Below, one piece after another: positions 43,295 through 52,194 of a stretch of 64,000 nucleotides of DNA. A program made the position numbers and the translations under genes. The notes beneath the pieces were generated by a model that worked only from the letters and a program-made list of their open reading frames with translations, was not told the origin of the DNA and searched no databases. The stretch is taken from contig NZ_SNUH01000002.1 of assembly GCF_012027355.1 (NCBI RefSeq), positions 1 through 64,000 of the forward strand. The letters run 5' to 3'. Positions within the stretch are counted from its first letter, which is position 1; the number at the start of each line of letters is the position of its first letter. The DNA is from Thermococcus sp. M36 (lineage in GTDB: Archaea > Methanobacteriota_B > Thermococci > Thermococcales > Thermococcaceae).

Positions 43295-43351
43295 CTCGAC
43301 CACCCATGGTTGAAGGTTGAACCACAACCCTTATAAACGCTTCTCTCAACG

Positions 43352-43372
43352 ACATGTCGAACTTCGACATGT
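43352..43372. promoter_or_regulatory. perfect 21-bp palindrome, likely PadR operator
   Basis: Arm ACATGTCGAA (43352-43361), one central C, then the exact reverse complement (43363-43372). It is the only strong symmetric element in the divergent padR/RND spacer. The padR TATA (GTTTATAAGGG, minus, about 43329-43339) lies beside it, so binding could affect both promoters. Confidence 0.7.
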
Positions 43373-43411
43373 TTGAATTCATCATGTTGATAAGTGACAA
43401 TGGTGGTGGGG

Positions 43412-46400
43412 ATGGCGTGGAATGACTGGATCGTTAAGCACGCAAAGGCCATTGTGGCCCTCTGGATAATAGCAGTTATAGCCGCGATGCCCCTGGCTGC
43501 AAAGCTAGCCGACGTGACCAACTACAGCATGGATCAGTTCCTCCCGAAGGACGTGGAGTCCGTCAAGGTTCAGGACACCCTGGCAAAGGAGTTCCCCGAG
43601 TTCTCGACCAGCGACAACCAGACCTACATGATAGTGAGTGGAGTGGACGTGAACGACCCCGCGACGAGAGAAGCCTACGAGCGCTTCAAGGCCGAGGCAA
43701 GGCCCTACGGGAGCAATTTCACCTCCTACTACGATGCAATTGATCTGCTCCACAACAGATCCTATGAGATAGCGCTCAACCTCACCAGGACGACCGCCAA
43801 CCTGACCGGGATATTCTATGAGTCGGCGATAAACGCCAGCAACGCCTACGGGATGACGCTTACTCAGATCGAAAACCTTAGCGACCAGGTTAAGACCCTC
43901 AACGAAACCGTTCCCCAGCTGGCTAAGGCCTACCTCGCGCTTGATGCCAACCTCACCGCACTCTACAACCAGAGCCTCGCCCTCAGGGATGCCCTCAACG
44001 AGACGGACACCGCTTACGTCGCCCTTCACGAGAACCTCACCATGGCCAGCGAACAGCTGAAAGCGCTGAACTCCACGATAGCCGGGCTAAACGTCGGCCT
44101 CTACAACCTGAGCGATAACTACGCGAGAACTTACCTCGGAACGATAGGGGCCTACGACGCCCTCGTCCAGGCGGGGGCCTACGGGAGGGGCCTTGATCAG
44201 GCGACGGCTCAGGCGATAGCCGTCCAGCTCGGCGTTCCTGTTGAGTTCGTCTACGCGGTCTACAACGCGACTTACCCGGCCTACTCGACCTACGGCTCCG
44301 GTGCGATAACCGACGGCTTCCTGGCCAACGTCACGAAGGGAATGATTCTAAGTCAGATTAACGACCAGATGCAGAAGAGCCTCGCCGAGGCCTATTCCAT
44401 TGCCTTTTATCAGGGCGTCGTGGCATTCGACGGCAAAGCTGGAAGCGATTATGCTCTAATCAACCTTGGCAAGAACGCGGCCAAGCCCGTCGAAGAAATA
44501 GCGGGTGAGGCCCTCAATAATCTTCCCGGCATCATCGGGAAGGCCGGCGGGAGCTTTGAGGTTCCGGGCTTCGGCGGGATTCCCGCCCAAACACTGGCCT
44601 ACACTGTGAACGTCTCGATAAGTCTTGGAAGAAACCCAGCACCGCCAGCCATTGAGAACGCGACTATCGAGGTTGCCAAGGTCATTATGACTGGAAGCCC
44701 TCTCCTAGAAATGCCAAACCCTGACGAGGTACTCAGGACGCTCCTCGTTTACGGTCCGACGAAGGAGCTTGAGGAGAGCCTGCTCGTCGGTGCCCTGGAG
44801 GACAAGCTTCCGGCGGAGCAGAATGCACTCGCCGAGCCAATAGTCAGGACCGTTGTGAGCTTCGACGCCAACGCCACCGGCGTTCTGACCAAGAACCCTG
44901 CCCTGCTGAAGAAGGGCACAGTCTCCCTGCTCGCGGAGATTCTTAAGGAAAAGGGCGTCGAGCTTCCAGAGAGCGTTATTAGAGAGATCTACGACTCCAA
45001 CGGGAACGTCGCCCCGATTGCGAGGGAGCTTTTAATCCAGGAGACCGCTGAGGAGGTTGGAAGCGAGAAGGTTGCTGAAACCATCGTTGATACCGTCCTC
45101 AAGAACCCCGAGGAGCTGGGGAAAGGCAGGGGCGTTAAAGAGACCGTCAAGGAGATAATCACGAGCCTGGCCGGAGACGTTCCGATAGACCTCGGCAAAG
45201 TTGTGGACGGGGTTTACGCCGGCAAGAGTCGGGAGGAGATAGCCTACACCCTGTTCGAACAGGGCGTTGATGAGAAGCTCGCCAGCGTCAGCGCACCCGA
45301 GGAAGTGAAGGAGACGCTGAGGGAGATAATGCTGACCGTTGCCAGGGACTACCCGATGAGCGACTCCCGGATTGAGGCCCTGGTCAGGGAGGAGGCCGTT
45401 AAGTTCGTCGAGAAACTCATCAGGGAGATTGACCTCGGAGTTCCGCTCCACATCAACGCGACCAGGCTTGTGGAGATCGCTTTCAAATTCAGGGACGATC
45501 CAGGAGCAATTACCAGGGAGGACGTCAAGCCCATTGAAGAGCAGGTCTACCCATCCATTTACAGCCTCGCAGAGAGTTACATCGGCATGCTCAAGAGCCC
45601 GGACAACAGGACGATGATGATACTCTTCGTCCCCAAGGGTCTCGAGGGAGTCAGCGACCTGGAGAAGCAGAGCAAAGCGCAGTACGAGAGCTCACTGAAG
45701 GTCAAGGAGGTCGCGCTGAGGGAGTTTGGGAAGGTCTCACCGGAGGTTAAGGCCTACGTCACCGGAACCCCCATCCAGACCTACGAGGCCATCAAGTACG
45801 GCAAGGAGGACAACGACAAGACCACCAAGTTCAGCATAGCGGGGGCACTGCTCGTGCTCCTGGTACTCATGGGTGCGGCTCTACTGGCGACGCTCCTCCC
45901 CTTCACCGGCGTGGCAACTGCAACCCTCACCGCGCTAGGGATACTATACCTGCTCGCGAAGGGAGACTACCTCGACGTCGGGAGCTGGGCCCAGATGCTG
46001 ACCGTCACAACGGCGCTCGGACTGGGGATAGATTACTCTACATACTACCTGCACCGCTTTAGGGAGTACCTGGCTGAGGGCTACGACCACGAGAAAGCGG
46101 CGAGTGAGGCGTTGAAGAGGGCAAAGGACGCTGTTCTGGCCAGTGCTTCAACGGACATCATAGCCTTCGCAAGCTTTGTCCTTGCCTGGGAGTTCCCGAT
46201 ATTCAAGACAATGGGCATCATAGCACCCCTCGCCGTCGTCATAGTCCTCCTCGCCAGTCTGACCTTTATTCCGGCGATAACGGTTCTCATAGGGGACAAA
46301 CCGGCCTTCTGGTGGCCAAAGCACATCGAGCACCACCTCAGCAACGTAAACCTTCACGAGAGGAGCAGAATAGCGGAGTGGGCCGTTAAGCACGCCAAGG

Positions 46401-47464
46401 CTGTTGTGCTCGTGGCGCTCCTCCTGGCCGTCCCAGCAGCTTACAATTTTGCCAACTTCAGCGGCACCCACGACATAAAGCTCTTCATCCCCAAGGACAG
46501 CGAGACCTACCGCTTCCTCCAGCTCAGCGAGAGCACTGTTGGCGCGGGCGTCACATCACCGACCTACGTGGTCATAGACCTCGGCCACCCGCTGAGTGAT
46601 GGAGACCTCCAGACCATCAAATCCCTGGCCGAGAGTATTTCAAAGGTGGAAGGCGTCGAGTACGTCTACACCGTGACCCAGCCCTACGGGAGGCCCGTGA
46701 ACGTCAGTGTGAAGGAGCTGAAGTCCATTGGCGGCGACCGCTATCTGTCCAGGGACGGCACCAAAGTGCTGATTCAAGTAACCGGGAAGTACGAGGCCAC
46801 CGATGACCGCTCCAAGGACATGGTGAGGGAGATAAGGGTGATAGTGAAGGGCGAGGAAGAGTCAGGGGCAATAAAGTCCGGAATGGTCGGAGGCAATACC
46901 GCTTTAGCCCTCGACCTCAGTGACCTTATCAACGACGTCTTCTGGCACAGGATCTTCCCGGTGGCACTGCTGCTGATGTTCCTCTCGTTGATACCGACCC
47001 TCAAGGGACTGCCAGCGGTTATAACCACCATAGGCACCATAGCAGTCGGCGTGCTCCTCAGCATAACGGTCTCCAGCTGGCTCTTCGAGAGGGTCTTTGG
47101 CCAGCAGGTCATGTGGTTCCTGCCCATGATGGTCTTCGTGGTGCTCATGGGCGTTGGCATAGACTACAATAGCTTCTATCTCGTCAAAGCAAGGGACGAG
47201 TTCGAGCGCAGGAGCGCGAGGGACGCGCTGGTGGTCGCTGCTGGAACGATGGACACCCTCGTCGTCGGCCTCGCGGCGGTGCTGGCGGTGACCTACGGCT
47301 CGCTGATGACTGGGGCGACCTGGGGCATCAGGGAGATAGGCTTCGCCCTGGCCGTTGGAGTCCTGCTGACGGCCACTGCAGCCGTCTACTTCATAGGGCC
47401 GGCCACGATGGCGCTCTTCGGAGAAAAGGCCTGGTGGCCATTGCACAAAGGAAGGAAAGAGTAG
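43412..47464 (+). CDS. giant RND/MMPL-family transporter
   Basis: 1350 aa from the ATG of MAWNDWIVKHAKA, after GGTGGTGGGG. Two RND halves: TM1 at about 14-32, then a very large extracellular domain (about 35-810, with an Asn-rich and helical part near 100-240), TM2-6 at about 812-975 with GLGIDYSTYYLHRFREYLAEG, a second loop (about 1010-1165) and TM7-12 ending at about 1335 with GVGIDYNSFYLVKARDEFE. The first loop is far longer than the second. A proton-driven exporter of lipids, drugs or hopanoid-like molecules; substrate unknown. Divergent from padR. Confidence 0.9.
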   Translation: MAWNDWIVKHAKAIVALWIIAVIAAMPLAAKLADVTNYSMDQFLPKDVESVKVQDTLAKEFPEFSTSDNQTYMIVSGVDVNDPATREAYERFKAEARPYGSNFTSYYDAIDLLHNRSYEIALNLTRTTANLTGIFYESAINASNAYGMTLTQIENLSDQVKTLNETVPQLAKAYLALDANLTALYNQSLALRDALNETDTAYVALHENLTMASEQLKALNSTIAGLNVGLYNLSDNYARTYLGTIGAYDALVQAGAYGRGLDQATAQAIAVQLGVPVEFVYAVYNATYPAYSTYGSGAITDGFLANVTKGMILSQINDQMQKSLAEAYSIAFYQGVVAFDGKAGSDYALINLGKNAAKPVEEIAGEALNNLPGIIGKAGGSFEVPGFGGIPAQTLAYTVNVSISLGRNPAPPAIENATIEVAKVIMTGSPLLEMPNPDEVLRTLLVYGPTKELEESLLVGALEDKLPAEQNALAEPIVRTVVSFDANATGVLTKNPALLKKGTVSLLAEILKEKGVELPESVIREIYDSNGNVAPIARELLIQETAEEVGSEKVAETIVDTVLKNPEELGKGRGVKETVKEIITSLAGDVPIDLGKVVDGVYAGKSREEIAYTLFEQGVDEKLASVSAPEEVKETLREIMLTVARDYPMSDSRIEALVREEAVKFVEKLIREIDLGVPLHINATRLVEIAFKFRDDPGAITREDVKPIEEQVYPSIYSLAESYIGMLKSPDNRTMMILFVPKGLEGVSDLEKQSKAQYESSLKVKEVALREFGKVSPEVKAYVTGTPIQTYEAIKYGKEDNDKTTKFSIAGALLVLLVLMGAALLATLLPFTGVATATLTALGILYLLAKGDYLDVGSWAQMLTVTTALGLGIDYSTYYLHRFREYLAEGYDHEKAASEALKRAKDAVLASASTDIIAFASFVLAWEFPIFKTMGIIAPLAVVIVLLASLTFIPAITVLIGDKPAFWWPKHIEHHLSNVNLHERSRIAEWAVKHAKAVVLVALLLAVPAAYNFANFSGTHDIKLFIPKDSETYRFLQLSESTVGAGVTSPTYVVIDLGHPLSDGDLQTIKSLAESISKVEGVEYVYTVTQPYGRPVNVSVKELKSIGGDRYLSRDGTKVLIQVTGKYEATDDRSKDMVREIRVIVKGEEESGAIKSGMVGGNTALALDLSDLINDVFWHRIFPVALLLMFLSLIPTLKGLPAVITTIGTIAVGVLLSITVSSWLFERVFGQQVMWFLPMMVFVVLMGVGIDYNSFYLVKARDEFERRSARDALVVAAGTMDTLVVGLAAVLAVTYGSLMTGATWGIREIGFALAVGVLLTATAAVYFIGPATMALFGEKAWWPLHKGRKE

Positions 47465-47517
47465 TCCCGCTCTGTTTTTATTTTTGTTCGTTCCTTCGCC
47501 CCAACCCCTTCCATTTT

Positions 47518-47530
47518 TATGTTCGACATA
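47518..47530 (+). promoter_or_regulatory. short palindrome next to AEC promoter
   Basis: TATGT-TCG-ACATA, arms 5 nt. It contains TTCGACAT, also the half-site of the PadR-type palindrome at 43352-43372. It abuts the TATA CTTTTAAACG (47531-47540). Confidence 0.4.
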
Positions 47531-47540
47531 CTTTTAAACG
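47531..47540 (+). promoter_or_regulatory. TATA box of AEC gene, leaderless
   Basis: CTTTTAAACG is centred about 25 nt before ATG 47560, which has no SD. Confidence 0.55.
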
Positions 47541-47559
47541 CTAAGTCCGAGCTTTTAGT

Positions 47560-48438
47560 ATGGATGTCTATCAGATGCTCGCCCTCATAGCCCTCGGATA
47601 CGTCCTGAAGCGCTTAATTAAGGACGAGAGGCCATTCTATTGGCTCAACCTCTTCTCCACCCGCATTCTCCTGACGCTCTTCGTCTTCGGCAACGTCGCG
47701 AGCAAGGACCTGGGCTACCTCCTGAGCATAAAGCTAGTTTTCATCTATGTCCTCCTCATCATTGCCCTCAGTCTGGGCCTCTCGTACCTCTACACGCGGC
47801 ATTTCGTTAAAGACGAGGACTGGCGCGGGGCGCTCATGATACTCTCGACCTACCCAAACACCGCGGCGATGGGCTTCCCCATAGCGAGCCTTTTTCTCGA
47901 CGACATAACCCCTGCAATACTCTACTCGACCACCAACAGCCTCATCGTTCTCCCGCTGGTGACTTTTATAGCGGCCCACTACTCGAGCGGAAAGGCGTCA
48001 ATCAAGGACAGCCTCGTCAAAGCCCTCAAGTTTCCTCCGACGGCGGCAAACCTTCTGGCCCTCTTCATAGTCCTGGCGAGAGTCAAACTGCCCTCCTGGC
48101 TCCTCGAACCGGCGAAATCAATAGGCTGGTGGAGTATACCTCTCCTGCTGGTCTACTTCGGCTCGATAATAAACCTCCGCGAGTTCAGACTGAGGCATCT
48201 GGCTGAAGTCGGTCTCTTCAGGAGCGTGATTCCCTTCCTCTTCGTCCTCCTGACGCTGAGGGGGGCCGGAGACATATACTACGCCGTCCTCGTCGAGGCC
48301 TCGATGCCCCCGGCCATAATGGCCAACGTAGTCTTGGCCCACTACAAGCTGAAGGCCGGGGAGGGAATAGGCGTCACGGTGGTACTGACGCTCATAACCC
48401 TTCTTTTCTTCATGGCCATCAAAGCCTTAGGGGCATGA
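47560..48438 (+). CDS. AEC-family transporter
   Basis: 292 aa with about ten membrane spans. Auxin efflux carrier family: STYPNTAAMGFPIASLF in the first half and VLVEASMPPAIMANVVL in the second mark the two unwound helices. Archaeal AEC proteins export or import organic anions (malate, malonate-like); substrate unknown. It lies downstream of the RND gene with its own promoter, which has a half-site resembling the PadR palindrome. Confidence 0.87.
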   Translation: MDVYQMLALIALGYVLKRLIKDERPFYWLNLFSTRILLTLFVFGNVASKDLGYLLSIKLVFIYVLLIIALSLGLSYLYTRHFVKDEDWRGALMILSTYPNTAAMGFPIASLFLDDITPAILYSTTNSLIVLPLVTFIAAHYSSGKASIKDSLVKALKFPPTAANLLALFIVLARVKLPSWLLEPAKSIGWWSIPLLLVYFGSIINLREFRLRHLAEVGLFRSVIPFLFVLLTLRGAGDIYYAVLVEASMPPAIMANVVLAHYKLKAGEGIGVTVVLTLITLLFFMAIKALGA

Positions 48439-48487
48439 AACCGATGCCCTTTTCAAACCTTCGAGCGATTTCTTAACGGTGATCCAC

Positions 48488-49507
48488 ATGGAGCGCATCG
48501 TTGAAATTCTGAGGAAAATCCTTGAGATTCCTTCCCCGACAGGATACACGAAGGAGGTTACAGCCTACATCGCCCAACTCCTAAACGAGAACGGAATTAA
48601 AACGTACTACACGAACAAAGGGGCGCTTGTGGCGGGCAACCACCCCAAGCCAAAGCTGGTAATAGCGGCTCACGTTGACACCCTCGGTGCAATGGTAAGG
48701 GGAATCCTGCCCGACGGGCACCTTACCTTCACGAGGATTGGCGGCCTCCACCTGCCTGCCTTCGAGGGCGAGTACTGCACGATAATCACCCGGTCGGGCA
48801 AGCGCTACCGCGGAACGCTCCTCCTCAAGAACCCGAGCGTCCACGTGAACAAGGAGGCCGGTAAGAAGGAGAGGAAAGAGGAGAATATGTACATCCGCCT
48901 GGACGAGCTCGTTGAGAAGAAAGAGGACACGGAGAAGCTCGGCATAAGGCCCGGGGACTTCATAGCCTTCGACCCGAAGTTTGAGTACGTTAACGGCTTT
49001 GTCAAGGCCCACTTCCTCGACGACAAGGCGAGCGTTGCAGTCCTCATTGACCTGATGCTCGACCTCGGTGCTGAAACTCTGGAAAAGCTCCCGGTGGCTT
49101 TCTTCTTCTCGCCCTACGAGGAGGTCGGACATGGAGGTTCGAGCGGCTATCCACCGAGCATGAGGGAGCTCCTCGTCGTTGACATGGGTGTCGTTGGCGA
49201 TGGTGTCGCCGGCAAGGAGACAGCTGTATCGATAGCGGCCAAAGACTCGAGCGGCCCTTACGACTACGAGATGACGACGAAGCTCATTGAGCTTGCCGAA
49301 AAGAGGAATATCCCGCACGTGGTCGATGTCTTCCCTTATTACGGTTCCGACGGGAGTGCAGCTGTCAGGGCTGGCTGGGACGTCAGGGTAGCCCTCATCG
49401 GCCAGGGGGTCCATGCAAGCCACGGCATGGAGAGGACGCACATCAAGGGCATGTTCGCCACGAAGGAGCTGATAAGGGCCTACATTGAGGAGGGGTTTGG
49501 AGTTTAA
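48488..49507 (+). CDS. M42-family metallo-aminopeptidase
   Basis: 339 aa from the ATG of MERIVEILRKILEIPSPTGYT (GGTG, 6-nt spacing). Dinuclear metal ligands: AAHVDTLG (His, Asp), FLDDKASV (Asp), SPYEEVGHGG (catalytic Glu-Glu), VVDMGV (Asp) and GVHASHGMERTH (His). TET-type dodecameric aminopeptidase working in the cytoplasm on peptides from the proteasome. It begins 49 nt after the AEC gene. Confidence 0.92.
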   Translation: MERIVEILRKILEIPSPTGYTKEVTAYIAQLLNENGIKTYYTNKGALVAGNHPKPKLVIAAHVDTLGAMVRGILPDGHLTFTRIGGLHLPAFEGEYCTIITRSGKRYRGTLLLKNPSVHVNKEAGKKERKEENMYIRLDELVEKKEDTEKLGIRPGDFIAFDPKFEYVNGFVKAHFLDDKASVAVLIDLMLDLGAETLEKLPVAFFFSPYEEVGHGGSSGYPPSMRELLVVDMGVVGDGVAGKETAVSIAAKDSSGPYDYEMTTKLIELAEKRNIPHVVDVFPYYGSDGSAAVRAGWDVRVALIGQGVHASHGMERTHIKGMFATKELIRAYIEEGFGV

Positions 49508-49578
49508 GCCTTCTTTTCCTCTTAGTTTTGAATCTGAAAAAGATAGGAAAGTCAACTAGCTATGTTGCCTCTCAGGCT

Positions 49579-51966
49579 TCATCTTTTCCAGCCCATGAGG
49601 AGCACCAGCACCAGTATCAAAAGGCCCGCCAGGCCAATTGCATAGATGAGCGAGGTGTTGGTGGCCGTTTGGTGGTCATCCGACCCGTTAGTTGGTGGTG
49701 GGGACTCGCTTTGAGAGGATGAAGTCGAGACCTGGGACGTCGTGGGGGTCGAGTCTGAAGGAGTGACCGGCGATGCTCCCTGGAATGCCCTCAATTCCAA
49801 GAACAGGTTCTCCGGCTCGTATTTTTCAATGTAGAACGGCCCGTTGCTTATTACCGCATGGCCCTTGGCATCAATCCACTCGATTGCTCTGGTGTAGCCC
49901 TCTCTCGGATCGCCCACATCCTCAGTAATCGCGGCGGGAACGGCATTTTTATCCCTTAGAACCATCAGAACCTTTCTCAGATCAGCAACGTACTCCTTAG
50001 AAAGGAGGTTGAGGCACTCCACACCGCGACCGCTCTCGCTGAAGGAGTACTTCGTTTTGGTATCATAGGCGCTCGAATTGGTCACGAGCTCGCCCATGGC
50101 ATAGTAGAGCTCCCACGGGAGGTCGGGATAGAATACGTAGGCCTTTGCGGTGACGTCGTCGGCGAACGGGTGGGCGTAGCTGCCATAGACTATGTAACTG
50201 TCGTTGGTGAACTGGAAGCCGAGGATATTCCTGAGCGATGCCGCGGTGTCTGAAAGGGCCCCGTCGTAGTACGGGTCGTCGGCACCGTCCTTGTAAGCCC
50301 AGGTGTAGAGGAACGCGATGTAATACTTGAGGTCTGCAGTTCTCATCTTGACGCCATCGTGCCACCGGCCAAAGTCGCAGGTGACCCTGACCTTGACCTT
50401 AGCACTTTCACCGGCGTGGGCCGCTATCCAGCCCTGGGTCTGGTTGTAGATAACCGCATCGCCCGGAACTGTGAACTCACCCCTCTCAATCTCCCACCTG
50501 CACCTGTACGGGGTGTAGAGGCCGTCGGGGCCGACGAACCCTCCTGGGTCGTGAACGAGGCCCCACAGGTTGGCTGGGAAGACGTGAGTATCAAAACCAC
50601 TAACCGGATTGAATGGAAGACAAAACCCCCCGCAGGTCGGGATGAAGTAGGCCACCTTGAGCACTCCGTCAGGTGTCTTTGCGTTCAGGACGCTCCAGCG
50701 GTTGAGGATTCCGGTGGCCGGATCAGAGACTATGTCGGTAACTCTCTCCCTGTTCACAGGCGAGAGCTCCCACTCCTCGACAAGGAAGACCCTGGCACTC
50801 TCCATTATTCCGATGCCCATAGCTATTTTCTGGAGATCCCAGTACTGGTCAGCGTTGTTGATGGTGTAGCTCCTGCCGTTGACCTCAAGGCTGAGGTTGG
50901 TGAGAAGTTTTGTCAGCTCTTCTTCCGTCCAGTTGAGCATCTCCCCGAGTTCCGAGGTGTTCTGGTAGTAAGCCGCACCGATGGCGCGGAGACCGGCGTT
51001 GGCGTTGCCGTTGCCGACTTCATTGAGGAATTCCAAGACAGTTACAGTGTTCCTGTGCTTAGGCTCTATCGCTCCCGGGAGGTAACCGTACCAGGCCGAG
51101 TAAAACCAGGCGGCGTAGTCGTCGATCCAGAGACTGGGACTCCCTCTAATGAGCCAGCCGCCAGTGTAGATATTCCACTCGTAGTTGCTCGGCGGCTTGG
51201 CGAAGACGACCTGACCGGCCTTTTGCCTGTCCCAGAAAAGCTCCTCAACGGCGAAGCCGGCCTTCTGGAGCTGCTTTGAGACATACATTCCTATCTCTTT
51301 CCTCTCGTCCTCGATACGGATGACGAACTTGATAGTGACCGGTCTGCCGTCGAAGTACCAGAAGCCGTCGGCTCTCCTCTCCAGAACGTGACCGTACTTG
51401 GCAACCTGCTCGGCGGCTTCGCCCATGGCCTCGTCTATCATCTTGAGGGCCAGCCCCTCATTTCCGCCCCCTGTGAGGTTTAAAGCAGTATAAACCGCTT
51501 CGAAGTACTTGCTGGCCGGGTGACTGGGCCTGATGCAGCCGAACATCGGGGCGCCGCCATTTTGGTATACATTCTGCACGACGTAATCCCTGCTTATGAG
51601 GTAGTTCATTGCAAACCTAACTTCCATGATGGCGAAGGGATTGAAGTAGGTCTCGTTCCCCAGGGTGACGATAGGGGCATCCTTGTCCGGGTCATGGTAG
51701 GTGTTGAAGGTCAGCTCGTTGTAGGAGACGACGGTCTTGTAGAGTTCGAGGTTTTTGAGGAGGTCTTTATCCAGACGCCGGTATTCATCGGCCGGAAGGG
51801 AGAAGAGCCCGATATCGTATTCACCCTTGGCTATCCGGCGGAGAACCAGTTCGGGGTTCTGAACTCCCTGGAACTTGATGACGTCTATTGGAGACCATTC
51901 CTCGGCTCCCGCTAATGGTGCCAGAAGAACGAGCAGGAGCAGAGAAAGGGCAATTACCGACCTCAT
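49579..51966 (-). CDS. ABC transporter solute-binding protein (family 5, oligopeptide type), C-terminal membrane anchor
   Basis: 795 aa. Signal peptide (about 1-21), SBP family 5 body (about 25-720: VRFAMNYLISRDYVVQNVYQNGGAPMFG, ISNGPFYIEKY), a Thr/Ser/Pro-rich linker (about 727-763) and a transmembrane helix (about 769-788) ending GWKR. This anchoring, instead of a lipobox, is usual for archaeal binding proteins. No permease or ATPase genes are adjacent, so it is an orphan here. TATA GCTTATATAG (minus, about 52027-52036); SD GGTGATGG. Confidence 0.85.
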   Translation of the reverse strand: MRSVIALSLLLLVLLAPLAGAEEWSPIDVIKFQGVQNPELVLRRIAKGEYDIGLFSLPADEYRRLDKDLLKNLELYKTVVSYNELTFNTYHDPDKDAPIVTLGNETYFNPFAIMEVRFAMNYLISRDYVVQNVYQNGGAPMFGCIRPSHPASKYFEAVYTALNLTGGGNEGLALKMIDEAMGEAAEQVAKYGHVLERRADGFWYFDGRPVTIKFVIRIEDERKEIGMYVSKQLQKAGFAVEELFWDRQKAGQVVFAKPPSNYEWNIYTGGWLIRGSPSLWIDDYAAWFYSAWYGYLPGAIEPKHRNTVTVLEFLNEVGNGNANAGLRAIGAAYYQNTSELGEMLNWTEEELTKLLTNLSLEVNGRSYTINNADQYWDLQKIAMGIGIMESARVFLVEEWELSPVNRERVTDIVSDPATGILNRWSVLNAKTPDGVLKVAYFIPTCGGFCLPFNPVSGFDTHVFPANLWGLVHDPGGFVGPDGLYTPYRCRWEIERGEFTVPGDAVIYNQTQGWIAAHAGESAKVKVRVTCDFGRWHDGVKMRTADLKYYIAFLYTWAYKDGADDPYYDGALSDTAASLRNILGFQFTNDSYIVYGSYAHPFADDVTAKAYVFYPDLPWELYYAMGELVTNSSAYDTKTKYSFSESGRGVECLNLLSKEYVADLRKVLMVLRDKNAVPAAITEDVGDPREGYTRAIEWIDAKGHAVISNGPFYIEKYEPENLFLELRAFQGASPVTPSDSTPTTSQVSTSSSQSESPPPTNGSDDHQTATNTSLIYAIGLAGLLILVLVLLMGWKR

Positions 51967-52035
51967 AAACCATCACCGCGATGTTACTCAGTGAGGTAAA
52001 GCCGACGGAATAATATACCCTTCGGGACTATATAA

Positions 52036-52194
52036 GCCTTACCACTGCAGGGAAAAAGGGAAGAAAACTCACTCCAGCTTGGCACCGCAGGCCGGGGGAT
52101 ATTCGGGAACGAGAACGTTGACAAGTCTCTCAACTGGCTGGATGGCCTTGAGGTCGGCATAGACGTCTTTGAGAAAGAGTTCTACGGGGAGTGA
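52036..52194 (+). pseudogene. possible C-terminal gene remnant
   Basis: On the + strand 52 codons are open after a TAA at 52033, with no ATG, GTG or TTG, and end in TGA at 52192. The last ~25 residues (ENVDKSLNWLDGLEVGIDVF then EKEFYGE) have gene-like codon choice. On the minus strand about 40 codons are also open. It overlaps the 3' end of the HAD gene. Either a decayed gene tail or chance. No family recognised. Confidence 0.3.
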
